The notes: generated from the letters alone by a model not told the origin. 64,000 nt of DNA from Rhizobium pisi (GCF_003938655.1 NZ_RJJT01000004.1:282380-346379); one strand, 5' to 3'. Numbered from the stretch's first letter, positions 41,057 to 50,711 are shown. Program-made: numbers and translations.

Positions 41057-44000
41057 GTGCAACACAATCTGATGACATCGAGGAAATTCGCGCCGCTGTT
41101 CTGGACCCAGTTCCTGACGGCCTTCAACGACAATTTCCTCAAGAACACCCTGGTGTTCCTCATTCTCTTCAAGATGTCTGCGAGCGAGGGCGCCGCCCTG
41201 GTGACGCTTGCCGGCGTCATCCTCATCGTGCCCTTCCTGCTGCTGTCTGCGCTCGGCGGCGAACTCGCCGACAAGCACGACAAGGCCAAAATCGCCGAGC
41301 TGCTGAAACGCTGCGAGATCGCCATCGCCGGCCTAGCCGTCGTCGGCCTGGCCTTCTCCTCGATCTTCATCCTGATGGCGGCGCTGTTCGGCTTCGGCAC
41401 CATCTCGGCGCTGTTCGGGCCGATCAAATACGGCATCCTGCCGGATCATCTCGAACGCCGCGACCTGCCGAAGGCCAATGCCTGGATCGAAGGCGGCACC
41501 TTCATCGCCATCCTTGGCGGCACGATCATCGCGGCATTCGCCTTTTCCGGCGGCGAAAATGTGCTGATCTTCGGCACCATGATGATGGGGCTTTCGGTGC
41601 TCTGCTGGCTTTCGGCCCGCATGATCCCGGCGACCGGCTCCAAGGCGCCGGATCTGGAAATCGACCGGAATGTCATCCGCTCCAGCTACACCCTGGTCAT
41701 GGAAATCCGCGCCGACAAGCGCCTGTGGCGCTCGGCGCTGATGAATTGCTGGTTCTGGCTGGTCGGCGCTTTCGTCCTCTCCATTCTGCCGACCATGGTC
41801 ACCGAACTGCTCGGCGGCTCCGAGCTCGTCGTGCCGGCCTATCTCACCGTCTTCGCCATCGCGGTTGCCGTCGGCTCGGCCATTGCCGCCTGGATGTCAT
41901 CCGGCCGCATCGTACTGTTGCCGGCCCCTGTCGGCACGGCGTTGCTCGGCCTCTTCAGTCTTGATCTCGCCTGGAACCTCTGGGGCTTGGCATCGGCAAG
42001 CCATGCGACGACGATTGCCGGTTTCTTCGCCGGTCAGAATACCATCCGTGTCGCCATCGATCTCGCCGGCATGGCGATCTCGGGCGCCTTCATCGCCGTG
42101 CCCACTTTCGCAGCCCTCCAGACCTGGGCGCATGAGGACCGCCGCGCCCGCGTCATCGGTGCCGCCAATGTTCTCTCCGCCCTGTTCATCACCGTCGGTC
42201 TCGGCCTCGTTGCCGCCGTCCAAGCGCTCGGCGCCTCCATCCCACAGATCCTGATCGGCCTCGGCATCATCAATTTCGCCGTCGCCTGGCTGATGCTGAA
42301 GACGCTGCCCACCAATCCCTTCCGCGATTTCATCTCGATCCTGTTCCGCGCCTTCATGCGGCTGGAGGTCGAGGGGCTTGAGAATATTAAGAAGGCCGGC
42401 CGGGCGCCGATCATTGCGTTGAACCATGTCAGCCTGCTCGATGGCGCGCTCGCGCTCGCCATCACCGAGGAAGAGCCGGTCTTTGCCGTCGATTACAAGA
42501 TCGCCCAGGCCTGGTGGGTGCGCCCCTTCCTGAAGATGTGCAAATTCCTGCCGCTCGACCCCACAAAGCCGATGGCGACGCGTTCGCTGATCAAGGTGGT
42601 GCAGGATGGCAGCCCGATCGGCATCTTCCCCGAAGGCCGCCTGACGGTGACCGGCACCTTGATGAAGGTCTATGACGGTGCCGCCATGGTTGCCGACAAG
42701 ACGGGCTCGATGGTCGTGCCGGTCCGGATCGACGGGTTGGAGAAGAGCTATCTCTCCTATCTCGATAACGGCAAGATCCGCCGCCGGCTGTTCCCCAAGG
42801 TCAAGGTCACCATTCTCGAGCCAGTGAAGCTCGAAGTGCCGCCGGAGCTGAAGGGCCGCAAACGCCGCACGGCGGCGGGGGCTGCGCTCTATCAGGTCAT
42901 GTCAGACCTGATGTTCCGGACTGCGGATACCTCCTCCACCGTTCTCGATCGCGTCGTCGAGGCAGGCCACGAATTCGGCATGGGCAAGCTCGCCGTCGAA
43001 GATCCGGTCACCGGCAAGCTCACCTACGGAAAGCTGCTGACGGGAGCCGCCGTGCTCGGCGCAAAATTCCGCGCCCGCTTCCCGGAAACCAACCTCGGTA
43101 TCATGCTGCCGAATGCCAATGGTGCGGCCGCCACCCTTCTCGGCGTGATGACGGCGGGCAAAGTGCCGGCGATGCTGAACTTCACTGCAGGTGCCGCCAA
43201 TATCCTCTCCGCCTGCAAGGCCGCCGAAGTCAAACATGTGCTGACCTCCCGCGCCTTCGTCACCCAGGCCAAGCTCGGGCCCGTCATCGAGGAGATGGAA
43301 AAGCAGGTGAAGATCGTCTGGCTCGACGATCTCAGGGCCGAAATCTCACTCAAGGACAAGATCCTGGGTTATCTCAGGAAGGCGCGGCCGCTGGTCAAAC
43401 GCCAGCCGGATGATCCGGCCGTCATTCTCTTCACCTCGGGCTCAGAGGGCACGCCGAAGGGCGTGGTGCTCACCCACCGCAACATTCTGTCGAACGCCGC
43501 CCAGGCCGCCGCCCGCATCGATTTTCACAGCGGCGACAAGGTGTTCAACATCCTGCCCGTGTTCCATTCCTTCGGGCTGACGGCCGGCACCGTGCTGCCG
43601 CTGATTTCGGGCGTGCCGGTCTATTTCTATCCTTCGCCGCTGCACTACCGCATCGTACCGGAACTGATCTATGTCTCGAATGCCACGATCATCTTCGGCA
43701 CCGAGACCTTCCTCAATGGTTACTCCAGGACGGCGCATCCTTACGACTTCCGCTCGATCCGCTACATCTTCTCGGGCGCCGAGCCGGTGAAGGCCTCGAC
43801 CCGCCAGACCTATATGGAAAAATTCGGCCTGCGCATTTTGGAAGGCTACGGCGTCACCGAGACCGCGCCGGTGATTTCGATCAATACGCCGATGTACAAC
43901 AAGTCGGGCACGGTCGGCAAAATCCTGCCGGGCATGGAATGGAAGCTCGAACCGGTGCCTGGTATCGATGAGGGCGGAAGGCTGCATGTGCGCGGTGCCA

Positions 44001-44452
44001 ACGTCATGGCAGGCTATCTCCGTGCCGAAAAGCCCGGCGTCCTCGAGCCGCTCGTCGACGGCTGGCACGACACCGGCGACATCGTCACCATCGACGAGGA
44101 CGGTTTCGTCAAGATCCGCGGCCGTGCCAAACGCTTCGCCAAGATCGGCGGCGAAATGATCTCGCTCGCCGCCGTCGAGACGCTGGCCGCCGAACTCTGG
44201 CCGGGCGCTCTCTCGGTCGTCTCCTCGCTGCCCGACGCCAAGAAGGGCGAGCGCCTGGTGCTCCTGACCGATGCCCCCACCGCCACCCGCGCCGAATTCC
44301 TCGCCTTCGCCAAATCGAAGGGCGCCATGGACATGATGGTACCGGCCGAGGTCAATATCGGCACGGTGCCGGTGCTGGGTTCTGGCAAGGTGGATTTCGT
44401 TGCGGCGCGCAAGCTGGCAGAGAGTGCGGCTCAGGGGGAGCAGGCGGCGTAA
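41057..44452 (+). CDS. Acyl-[ACP]--phospholipid O-acyltransferase (MFS + PlsC + AMP-ligase fusion)
   Basis: An 1131-residue three-domain protein. Residues 1-420 form an MFS-type lysophospholipid transporter with about 12 helices. The PlsC acyltransferase follows, with NHVSLLD (N456-D462, the HxxxxD motif) and FPEGRLTVTG. The C-terminal acyl-adenylating domain has TSGSEGTPKG (793-802), GYGVTE and DTGDIV. It imports lyso-phospholipid, activates a fatty acid and reacylates it, like LplT plus Aas. GTG 41057 has the site GAGGGA; ATG 41072 is a possible alternative. Confidence 0.93.
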   Translation: MQHNLMTSRKFAPLFWTQFLTAFNDNFLKNTLVFLILFKMSASEGAALVTLAGVILIVPFLLLSALGGELADKHDKAKIAELLKRCEIAIAGLAVVGLAFSSIFILMAALFGFGTISALFGPIKYGILPDHLERRDLPKANAWIEGGTFIAILGGTIIAAFAFSGGENVLIFGTMMMGLSVLCWLSARMIPATGSKAPDLEIDRNVIRSSYTLVMEIRADKRLWRSALMNCWFWLVGAFVLSILPTMVTELLGGSELVVPAYLTVFAIAVAVGSAIAAWMSSGRIVLLPAPVGTALLGLFSLDLAWNLWGLASASHATTIAGFFAGQNTIRVAIDLAGMAISGAFIAVPTFAALQTWAHEDRRARVIGAANVLSALFITVGLGLVAAVQALGASIPQILIGLGIINFAVAWLMLKTLPTNPFRDFISILFRAFMRLEVEGLENIKKAGRAPIIALNHVSLLDGALALAITEEEPVFAVDYKIAQAWWVRPFLKMCKFLPLDPTKPMATRSLIKVVQDGSPIGIFPEGRLTVTGTLMKVYDGAAMVADKTGSMVVPVRIDGLEKSYLSYLDNGKIRRRLFPKVKVTILEPVKLEVPPELKGRKRRTAAGAALYQVMSDLMFRTADTSSTVLDRVVEAGHEFGMGKLAVEDPVTGKLTYGKLLTGAAVLGAKFRARFPETNLGIMLPNANGAAATLLGVMTAGKVPAMLNFTAGAANILSACKAAEVKHVLTSRAFVTQAKLGPVIEEMEKQVKIVWLDDLRAEISLKDKILGYLRKARPLVKRQPDDPAVILFTSGSEGTPKGVVLTHRNILSNAAQAAARIDFHSGDKVFNILPVFHSFGLTAGTVLPLISGVPVYFYPSPLHYRIVPELIYVSNATIIFGTETFLNGYSRTAHPYDFRSIRYIFSGAEPVKASTRQTYMEKFGLRILEGYGVTETAPVISINTPMYNKSGTVGKILPGMEWKLEPVPGIDEGGRLHVRGANVMAGYLRAEKPGVLEPLVDGWHDTGDIVTIDEDGFVKIRGRAKRFAKIGGEMISLAAVETLAAELWPGALSVVSSLPDAKKGERLVLLTDAPTATRAEFLAFAKSKGAMDMMVPAEVNIGTVPVLGSGKVDFVAARKLAESAAQGEQAA

Positions 44453-44520
44453 GGGTTGGGGGCATCAACTGCGGCCTTCACCCGGCCGGGGCGGCGCGAG
44501 GTCTGGTGAAAGCGTCGCCT

Positions 44521-44675
44521 CAATCCCCGTCATTCCTGTGCCCGTTACAGGAATCCAGCCACCGCGCGTCTGCGCGGTGAATGACTCTCATACGGTGAAG
44601 CAGATTCTCCTGCGCCCAAGGACTTGGGCGCACTGGATTCCTGTGACAAGCACAGGAATGACGGAGGAGAGGTAG
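44521..44675. repeat. Intergenic repeat with inverted ends
   Basis: It begins CCCCGTCATTCCTGTGCCCG and ends CACAGGAATGACGGAG, so the outer 15 or so bases are inverted copies. A second inner inverted pair is CAGGAATCCAG/CTGGATTCCTG. The body (GCGTCTGCGCGGTGAATGAC) has no coding signal. This is a mobile-looking, non-coding repeat typical of rhizobial genomes. Confidence 0.65.
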
Positions 44676-44711
44676 GCGAGACGAGAGAGACGCCTTGGCG
44701 CAAACCTGATG

Positions 44712-44778
44712 GCAAGCCTCATCCCGAGCATCTGCAGCCAGTGCAGCAGATGCTCGGTACAGGCCCAGGATGACACCG
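44712..44778. repeat. Short intergenic palindromic repeat
   Basis: The palindrome GAGCATCTGC / GCAGATGCTC is framed by CCTCATCC and GGATGACA. It is a separate element from the preceding repeat, and the two together occupy most of the 400 bp between the acyltransferase and lipoprotein genes. Confidence 0.55.
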
Positions 44779-44851
44779 AGTAAGGAGCGAAGTCCGCCAA
44801 CAAACATGCGGCACCCGACCGCCTGCTTCATCGTTTCGGACAAACCGTCCG

Positions 44852-45262
44852 TTACTTCTGTTCCGGCGCCAGGAATTCCGCGCAATAGGACGGACCGTCC
44901 ACGCCCGGGATGTCGGCGACGGTGCGGATGTCGCGGATCGTGTAGTCGGAGCTGGTGGTGATTTCGGCCTGGCAGCGCAGATAGGAGGTGCGGGCGGACG
45001 CGATCTGCTTGCCGCGCTTGCCGTCGGCGCCTTCGGCATATTTCGCCGGAATGCGCACAGTCTTGTAGCCGCCGCGCCAGGTATAGACGGTGCCCGAGCC
45101 TTCTTCGCGGTCGCTGATCGGCGGCCCGTAAGCGGCAAAGAAGATGCCGGCCGATTTGCCGACCCAGCGGGCCTCGATCGGATTGCCGGCGGAAGGAATG
45201 GTCGTGCATCCGGCAAGCGCAATTGCAAGCCCGGCCGCGGTCATGGTGCGGAGTTTCATCAT
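44852..45262 (-). CDS. Lipoprotein of unknown function
   Basis: A 136-residue protein with signal peptide and lipobox LAGC (MTAAGLAIALAGC), then a mature domain (NPIEARWVGKSAGIFFAAYG, GTVYTWRGGYKTV) containing two Cys that could pair. The outer-membrane lipoprotein fold is likely but no function is known. The second of two adjacent Met codons may be used. Confidence 0.78.
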   Translation of the reverse strand: MMKLRTMTAAGLAIALAGCTTIPSAGNPIEARWVGKSAGIFFAAYGPPISDREEGSGTVYTWRGGYKTVRIPAKYAEGADGKRGKQIASARTSYLRCQAEITTSSDYTIRDIRTVADIPGVDGPSYCAEFLAPEQK

Positions 45263-45522
45263 GTGGTCCCTGATCTCAAGCGCATTGGCTGCGAAGCCGC
45301 CCTCACGGCGGTTTCGCCTATCCCGTCGAGCCCTTTAGCGCGGAACCCTGCAAAAGAAAATTGCCCCTTTGACACTTCCGTTCGATTTGCTTCGAGTGTG
45401 TCTTTTTGCAGCAGCAACTGCCGTCCGGGGCCTGTCACGCCACTGTCAAAAATTCCGCCCGAATTTTGGAATTTGGTGCTTGTGCAACCAGATAGGCTGT
45501 TCTATAGAAGCGCCGCTGGTCA

Positions 45523-45599
45523 CGGAGTGTAGCGCAGTCTGGTAGCGCACCACGTTCGGGACGTGGGGGTCGAGTGTTCGAATCACTCCACTCCGACCA
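45523..45599 (+). tRNA. tRNA-Pro (anticodon CGG)
   Basis: A complete cloverleaf: acceptor CGGAGTG pairs with CACTCCG (45589-45595); anticodon arm CACGT-TCGGG-ACGTG with anticodon CGG; T arm GTTCGAATC; discriminator A and encoded CCA. A perfect 45-bp copy of its 3' part recurs at 49379-49423, so it is an integration site. Confidence 0.95.
45554..45598. other. attL of the tRNA-Pro element
   Basis: The 45 bases from the anticodon loop to the CC of the tRNA-Pro 3' end, identical to 49379-49423. Confidence 0.85.
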
Positions 45600-45604
45600 G
45601 CTAG

Positions 45605-45628
45605 AAACCCCGCTCCGGCGGGGTTTTT
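45605..45628 (+). terminator. Rho-independent terminator after tRNA-Pro
   Basis: AAACCCCGC pairs with GCGGGGTTT around TCCG, followed by a T run. It lies just inside the element, so the tRNA now relies on element sequence for termination. Confidence 0.85.
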
Positions 45629-45683
45629 CATTTCCTGGCATTGCTGCCCCAAAGACCACGGCAACGATTACGGCAATGAATGG

Positions 45684-45943
45684 TCACTTCTTCCTCCCAG
45701 CGCGGCCGGTGGTGAATGCTGCACCGACATTTGCTTGATGATCGGGATGGTGGTGGCCGTAGGTCTTTTCCAGGGTCTCAAGCGTCATGCCCAAATAGCC
45801 GGAAGTCTCCCACTTGTCGGCTGCGGCCTGCATCAGCCAAGTAGCCGCGGTGTGCCGCAGCGTGTGCCTGACGACGCCTTTCGCATCTTCCCCTAAGATC
45901 TCGTCGACGAGGTTCCTGAAGGCGCGCTTCGGACCACTTCAGT
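45684..45943 (-). pseudogene. Tyrosine integrase C-terminal remnant 1
   Basis: A frame of about 85 codons without a start encodes the last part of a phage integrase: [29 protein letters not shown] (HxxR motif) and [20 protein letters not shown], which contains the catalytic Tyr. An in-frame TGA lies upstream near 45940, and the N-terminal and central domains are missing. It is the relic of the enzyme that inserted the element; too short to act. Confidence 0.75.
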
Positions 45944-46076
45944 TCGCGACAAGGAACAGCCGCGTGACGATGACCACTGCCCAGCTGTTTTAAACGGGGA
46001 AATAGTCATCGACATTGGTCCAACGGTGCAAGGGGGGATACCAAAGACCACGCACGACGATATGAAAGGAGGCGTC

Positions 46077-46181
46077 ATGAACGCTCTCTTCCTTATCGAG
46101 GCCAATCAGTCGGAAAAGACTTTCCGGTTGTGCTTCGCTGTGAAAATCAGCTGGGCCTCAATCCTTGGGTTCTTCTCCTAA
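46077..46181 (+). CDS. Possible small protein (34 aa)
   Basis: A short frame starting MNALFLIEANQSEKTF with an unusually good ribosome binding site, AAAGGAGG, five bases before the ATG. The peptide has a hydrophobic C-terminal half (FAVKISWASILGFFS). It may instead be the 5' relic of a longer gene. The rest of 45944-46689 holds nothing I can name. Confidence 0.3.
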   Translation: MNALFLIEANQSEKTFRLCFAVKISWASILGFFS

Positions 46182-46689
46182 CTGAGACAGAAGGCCCTCT
46201 TGCGAAAGCAGGAAGGTTTTTTGTTGCGAATGAGATCCCTGCCGAGGCCGAAAAAGCTGAATGTTTTCTCACGCGTGCGCTATGCGCGATCGCGCGCGAG
46301 GCAAATACCTGTATTTGCGATAACGCTCGGGGAGGCGGCCGGTCCTTGGGTGCGCGCCGGAAGAGATCGGGGCACCCCCTCCGAGGGGTACCGTGACCCG
46401 AGCGCCGATTCACCAGCGAAATATTATTCCAATGCAAGACCCGATTTCTAAGGGTATTTGGCGATGTCGGTCTCGTCCGGCTCAGAAAAAAATTCCAATT
46501 TTTGTTAGACTGTTGTTGACATGCTGTGGAGAAGCTATTAATAGCGCGCGCCGGCGCGAATGCCTGCCGGGTAGGGCCATCGAATGGAACCAACCACCGG
46601 TCATTGCCGTTATAAGCCAAGGACTCCCGCCATGAGCAACGCCCGTCGGGCGCGAACGAGATGGTGATGGTACTCCGAGGAGAACGCGC

Positions 46690-46776
46690 ATGGATCTCAC
46701 AACACTTCTCATCATCGTCGTGGTACTTCTTTTGCTAGGCGGCGGCGGCTTGTACGGCCGGGGACGCTGGTATTAA
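46690..46776 (+). CDS. Small membrane protein (28 aa)
   Basis: A 28-residue protein starting MDLTTLLIIVVVLLLLGGGG and ending LYGRGRWY, a single transmembrane helix with a Gly-rich end. It follows GAGGAGA with ideal spacing. Similar tiny proteins (LLIIVVVLLLLGGGG...YGRGRWY) are common and stress-induced in alphaproteobacteria. It appears intact within an otherwise decayed element. Confidence 0.7.
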   Translation: MDLTTLLIIVVVLLLLGGGGLYGRGRWY

Positions 46777-46938
46777 ACGGCGGTCTGCGGGGCGCGCATC
46801 ACTGGGTTGACGAGCGCTCCGGCTAACTGAGCGCGGCGGACGTTTATCGCCGTGGCACGGCCCAGCGACGTCAAGATCGGCAGATGTTCCTTTGGCGGAG
46901 ACCATCAGCATCCCTACACACTAACTGGCAGACACAGA

Positions 46939-47083
46939 TGCGGGGTAATGCTTTGCGGGGGTCTATTTTCTTAACAGACACAGCGTGCGGGGGTATTCCA
47001 TCATAGGAATACACCCCCGCCGCCGCACTGTTTTGCTGGGGTGCGGAAGTCCTTTTGCGGGGGTTAAAATTAGACCCCCGCAA
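46939..47083. repeat. GCGGGGGT repeat cluster
   Basis: TGCGGGG(G)T-type units occur at about 46939, 46953, 46985 and 47055 and inverted at about 47007-47015 and 47071-47083. TTGCGGGGGTCTA (46953-46965) and TAGACCCCCGCAA (47071-47083) are perfect inverted copies. Between them is the near-palindrome GCGGGGGTATTCC / GGAATACACCCCCGC. It abuts the 3' end of a RepA-like gene and could be an old replication origin or regulatory site. Confidence 0.5.
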
Positions 47084-48882
47084 CGGGTTTTATGAAGTCC
47101 GCTTCGTGCCGGCTGGCGTCTTTCATGCGCACTATTTCAAGCTCGCCCGCTTCAATCCAGGCGGCAGGCATTGCTTTCGCCTGATCCTTGTCTTTGGCAA
47201 CTCCCGTCTCGATCAGTAGATTTCCGGCCCAGTGTTCGGCGCGCTGGTCTGCCTTGTAATCGATGCTGGTGAGCCGCACCTTCAGGCCCGCTAGCACCTC
47301 TGCCGGAACGTCCGCGACCGCGGCCTGGCTCACCTCGGCTGCCCGATCAGCCAAGACGTCCGCCGAGGCCTCGACCACGCCGACTCGTCGCCAGTCTTCA
47401 CCAGACCTCGGCCATTATTCAGCGGCACGGAAACAAAGCGCCGCCACTGAGACCGGCCGGATGCGATCATGTTGACCTTCCCATGATCGACACGGAAATA
47501 GCCGCGTGGATCCTCGACGCCAGCTTTCTCTGCCTCGGCGTGCGTCATCACATTGAAGACGCGCATGCTGCGCACCTTGTCCTTGAACGCACCACCCCCT
47601 CGAGCGCTATCCGCGGTGACTTCACCCTGATTCTTCGAAACGTGGTGCACGAGCTCGACACAGCAGTTGGCCTCGTCGGCGACACGTACCCAGGCGGCTG
47701 CAACACGCTGCATGGCGCCGTTAGCATTTTCCCGTGCCTCATGCGTTGAAACAAACGGATCGATGATTACCACGTCGATTTCACGTCGACCGATCTCAGA
47801 GACTATGTCTTCGACGAATGGCCACGATCTTCAGGTCTCGGCCATCCTGTCGAGCGATGACGAATGCCTGATCACGTCCCGAATCCGTAAAAAGCCGGCC
47901 GCCGATCTGCTCGTTCGTCACCTGGAAGTGCTTTGCGGCGCCGTGGAAACGGCGATTGATTTCGTCAATTGGATCCTCGGCATCCACCCACCACACGCGC
48001 AAGGGCTTGATCAAACCGCCGTCGGGCTCAAGCAGCGGGCGGCCAGTCACCATCGATAGGGCTTCGGAAATCGAGTGCGCGGTCTTGCCGCCGCCGCCAG
48101 GGCCAGCGGACGCCGTGGCATAGCGTCGAATATAGTGCCTGCCGTAAAGCCACTCACGCTCCGGAATGTCGGAAGGATCGCCCAGGCTGAACGCGGTGGC
48201 CTCGATGGGCTTGTCTTCGACGATCTCGAATACGCCGCGGTGGCTATGGAGCCTGGCGCTGCCATCGGGAGTGAAATAGATACGCCCGCGCTCGTCGCCG
48301 ACCTTTGCACCGTAAAGTTCTCCGGACATGATCGATCCGCCGAACTGGCGTTGCAAGCGCTCGAGGCGAGCGGTGAAGTCGTGCTGAGCAGTTGGCGTAT
48401 TATCGTTTGCCGCGATGGGATCCGGCTTAGGTGGAAAAAGCTCTTCCCGAAGCTTCGCCAGCGATTCTGACAGGGGCGCGTCGGCAGAGTCTCCGGCGGC
48501 TTCGCACCAATATCCCGCCCGATGATGCGCATTGCGATATCCGCATCGTGCTCGGGTCCGGCAATTTGGATGACGGAAGGCTCTCCGTTCTCGCGAAGAA
48601 ATACCAGCATGGATGTTTTGGGATCGCACCCATCGATGTGATCAACAATGACTGAGGCTCTCTTCCCGGCTTCCTCACCTTGCGGCCATTCGTCGGCCGG
48701 CAAGCTGGAAACATTTGCTGGCCCGGTGTTCTCCCATCGGGCCCTCCGTCCGCTTTGGCCGGGGCCAGGACCACATCTGCGACGCAGTGGCCGTGGTCGA
48801 CGAGCCGATCATAAATACCGAAAATCAGTGCTTCGCGGCTATCCGTGGCAGGCGTCGGCTTAGGCTGCGTTTGTGCGGTCAT
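47070..48882 (-). pseudogene. RepA-like AAA ATPase, multiply frameshifted
   Basis: Pieces in successive frames on the minus strand together form one protein. They are the start MTAQTQPKPTPATDSREALI, then VIVDHIDGCDPKTSMLVFLR and LREELFPPKPDPIAANDN; then the P-loop SAGPGGGGKTAHSI, VIIDPFVSTHEARENANGAM with ELVHHVSKNQGEVTADSARG, and lastly EVLAGLKVRLTSIDY to the end. At least four frame changes separate them (near 48700, 48630, 47790 and 47360). The intact relative is a RepA-type helicase of mobile elements. It is not functional as read. Confidence 0.8.
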
Positions 48883-49200
48883 CGGCGATCTCGTGCCCCT
48901 CGAAAAATGCGGATGCTGCTGCGGTGATCTGGCGAGAAAGCGACGTCGACGTCGTGACGGACCTTCCGCCCGCTGACGCCGGGAAAGAATGTCCTGCGCC
49001 CCTTCGGAGTGTCGACCAGCCTGAGATTGCACAGGCGTATGTCGTCGGTGACCTGCACGCTAAATCTGGCGAGCACGCGAGCACTGTCTCCGGCGAAGCC
49101 TCCGGACGTTTCAAAATCTAGGATCTGCAGTTTGTTCTCCTTCCATGGCAAAACGCCCGCCGGTAGACCGGCAGGTGGTGAATGTTCATTTGTCTTCAGT
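48860..49200 (-). pseudogene. Small element-encoded protein, frameshifted
   Basis: A frame encoding KENKLQILDFETSGGFAG, RLVDTPKGRRTFFPGVSG and RKVRHDVDVAFSPD loses its reading frame near 48935. The expected continuation ITAAASAFFEGHEIADDRT appears in another frame and runs to 48860. The original protein was about 110 residues, of unknown function, and preceded the RepA-like gene in one operon. Confidence 0.6.
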
Positions 49201-49378
49201 GTCTCGCGATCCGGCAAGTTTTTGTCGAATCCGGATTGACTGCTGGGCTGCAGTATGATCGTGGCGCGCCAACTTACGGCAATGATTGGCAATGATAGAG
49301 CGTAAAAGAGTGCGTTTCGACGGCACAAAAGTCAGCGCGAAAGCCAGCATTTCTGGGATTTTTGGCGCAAACGTTGTT

Positions 49379-49423
49379 GTTCGGGACGTGGGGGTCGAGT
49401 GTTCGAATCACTCCACTCCGACC
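49379..49423. other. attR of the tRNA-Pro element
   Basis: A 45-bp perfect copy of the tRNA-Pro 3' part. It is followed by a weak hairpin (TGAACC / GGTTCA) and another integrase remnant, so it also acts as the left end of a second element. Confidence 0.85.
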
Positions 49424-49519
49424 GGTCTGAACCCTTGAAAAGGTTCATCATTTCCCCGAAACCTCGAATTCTCAGATACTTGCCATTTCATGCAGCGGAC
49501 CGATTGCCCTGTGGACCGG

Positions 49520-49690
49520 TTAAAATGCGTTCGCTGCCTGCTGCTGAAAGCCTGGGCTGGCGTGTGCGTGGTCCGTTCGAACTCCTCGGCCGTCATGCCC
49601 AATGATGCCGCTGCCTGCTCGGCTTCGACGCCGGCTTGAGCAAGCCAGGTCGCGCGCGTGGCGCAGAACGTACGGCGTAACATCGTCGCC
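49520..49690 (-). pseudogene. Tyrosine integrase C-terminal remnant 2
   Basis: Frameshifted pieces read DDVTPYVLRHA, RATWLAQAGVEAEQAAASLG, MTAEEFERT and HASPGFQQQAANAF, ending in a TAA at 49520. This is a second, more decayed integrase of the same general type as remnant 1. It has the same orientation and nearly the same distance (about 100 bp) from its att copy. Confidence 0.65.
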
Positions 49691-50050
49691 ACAAGGCCCA
49701 TGAGTTGAAAGTGGGCGACCGGGCATCATTGGCCCCATGCCGGCTTTGGATCGCCAAAATCTACAGCGCCGTGCGTTTGATCTTGGCTTTCAGTGGCGTT
49801 CCGCCATTGGCTGCCCATGCGGCCGCCCCGAGCGAACGGACATGTCCCTGCACACGAGCGCCGGGGCAAACCGCTTCAGGTCGTCGATATTCATGAAATC
49901 GCCTCGTTCAAGGATAGATAAGTGATGTGAAAGGTTGCAAATCTCCGCAGCCGGAGTCATTCATGCGGCCCCGGTCGAGCGGTAAGCCCTGCCCACGCAT
50001 TTGCGAATATTCTGCCCTGAACCACGAGGCCTGCCGAAGGAGGAAAGCGA
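49691..50050. other. Gene-poor stretch after integrase remnant
   Basis: No gene supported. A 34-codon minus-strand frame, MNIDDLKRFAPALVCRD..., near 49893 may be the relic of an element gene. Confidence 0.35.
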
Positions 50051-50584
50051 ATGCGTGTCTTGGTTCTGACTTTTGTTCGTCTCGGACCTGCTTTGGTCTA
50101 TGCGATTGGTGCGGTATTTGCCGCCAGCATGCTACTCCTTGCAGTGTATCCATCACGCCCGTTTGCTTGGGCGCTGTACCTGACGTTGCTGCCTGTGTTG
50201 CGCCTACCCCTCATGTTACTTAGCGTGGCGGGGATGGGGGCGTGGGAACTTCTCGCTGCGTTTGCATTGATGGCGATTTTCGGCGTCTATCTTACTTTTC
50301 ATCCGAAACGGTTTCTTAGGGCACGCTTCGTTCATGCTCATGTTGCGCTGCTCGGGCTGGTGCTTGCCAATGCTGCTGCAAGCACAGCCGCAGCAGGTCG
50401 CAGCGGGGCGTCACTCCCCGGCTATGTCGACTGGTCACTGCCGTTGCCTACAGCGCTGCTCGGAACCGTGTTGATCATCGTGGCTGCCCTCGCCTGCCTT
50501 TTCACTCACGCCGAGATCATCCGCCGCATCCGCATCCGGGCCAGCATTGATCAGCTGCTGGCGCATCGCGTTTCGTTGCATTGA
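50051..50584 (+). CDS. Hypothetical membrane protein
   Basis: A 177-residue protein with four or five hydrophobic segments (LVLTFVRLGPALVYAIGAVF, LYLTLLPVLRLPLMLLSVAG, ALLGLVLANAAASTAAA, ALLGTVLIIVAALACLF). The start follows GAAGGAGGAAAG. Not recognised; the gene is intact. Confidence 0.72.
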   Translation: MRVLVLTFVRLGPALVYAIGAVFAASMLLLAVYPSRPFAWALYLTLLPVLRLPLMLLSVAGMGAWELLAAFALMAIFGVYLTFHPKRFLRARFVHAHVALLGLVLANAAASTAAAGRSGASLPGYVDWSLPLPTALLGTVLIIVAALACLFTHAEIIRRIRIRASIDQLLAHRVSLH

Positions 50585-50711
50585 CAGACGCCGATGGCGG
50601 CGCATCGGTGTAAGTCACATCCCCAATAGTTGGTATTCACCAATTTAACCGGTTGCGATTGCCATTTTCCGCAACCGTGCGAAGATGCCTTCAAGCAACG
50701 CGGGGGTACCA

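Larger units (their letters stand above)
45554..49423. mobile_element. Decayed integrative element at tRNA-Pro
   Basis: About 3.9 kb bounded by perfect 45-bp direct repeats. It contains an integrase C-terminal remnant next to the left end, a frameshifted RepA-like ATPase, a frameshifted small gene and a cluster of GCGGGGGT repeats. No gene for mobility is intact, so the element is probably fixed. Confidence 0.8.

Noticed and set aside
46939..47083. CRISPR array
   Set aside because: The repeats are short, in both orientations, and have no constant spacer length. No cas genes or repeat-spacer arrays were seen anywhere in the window.
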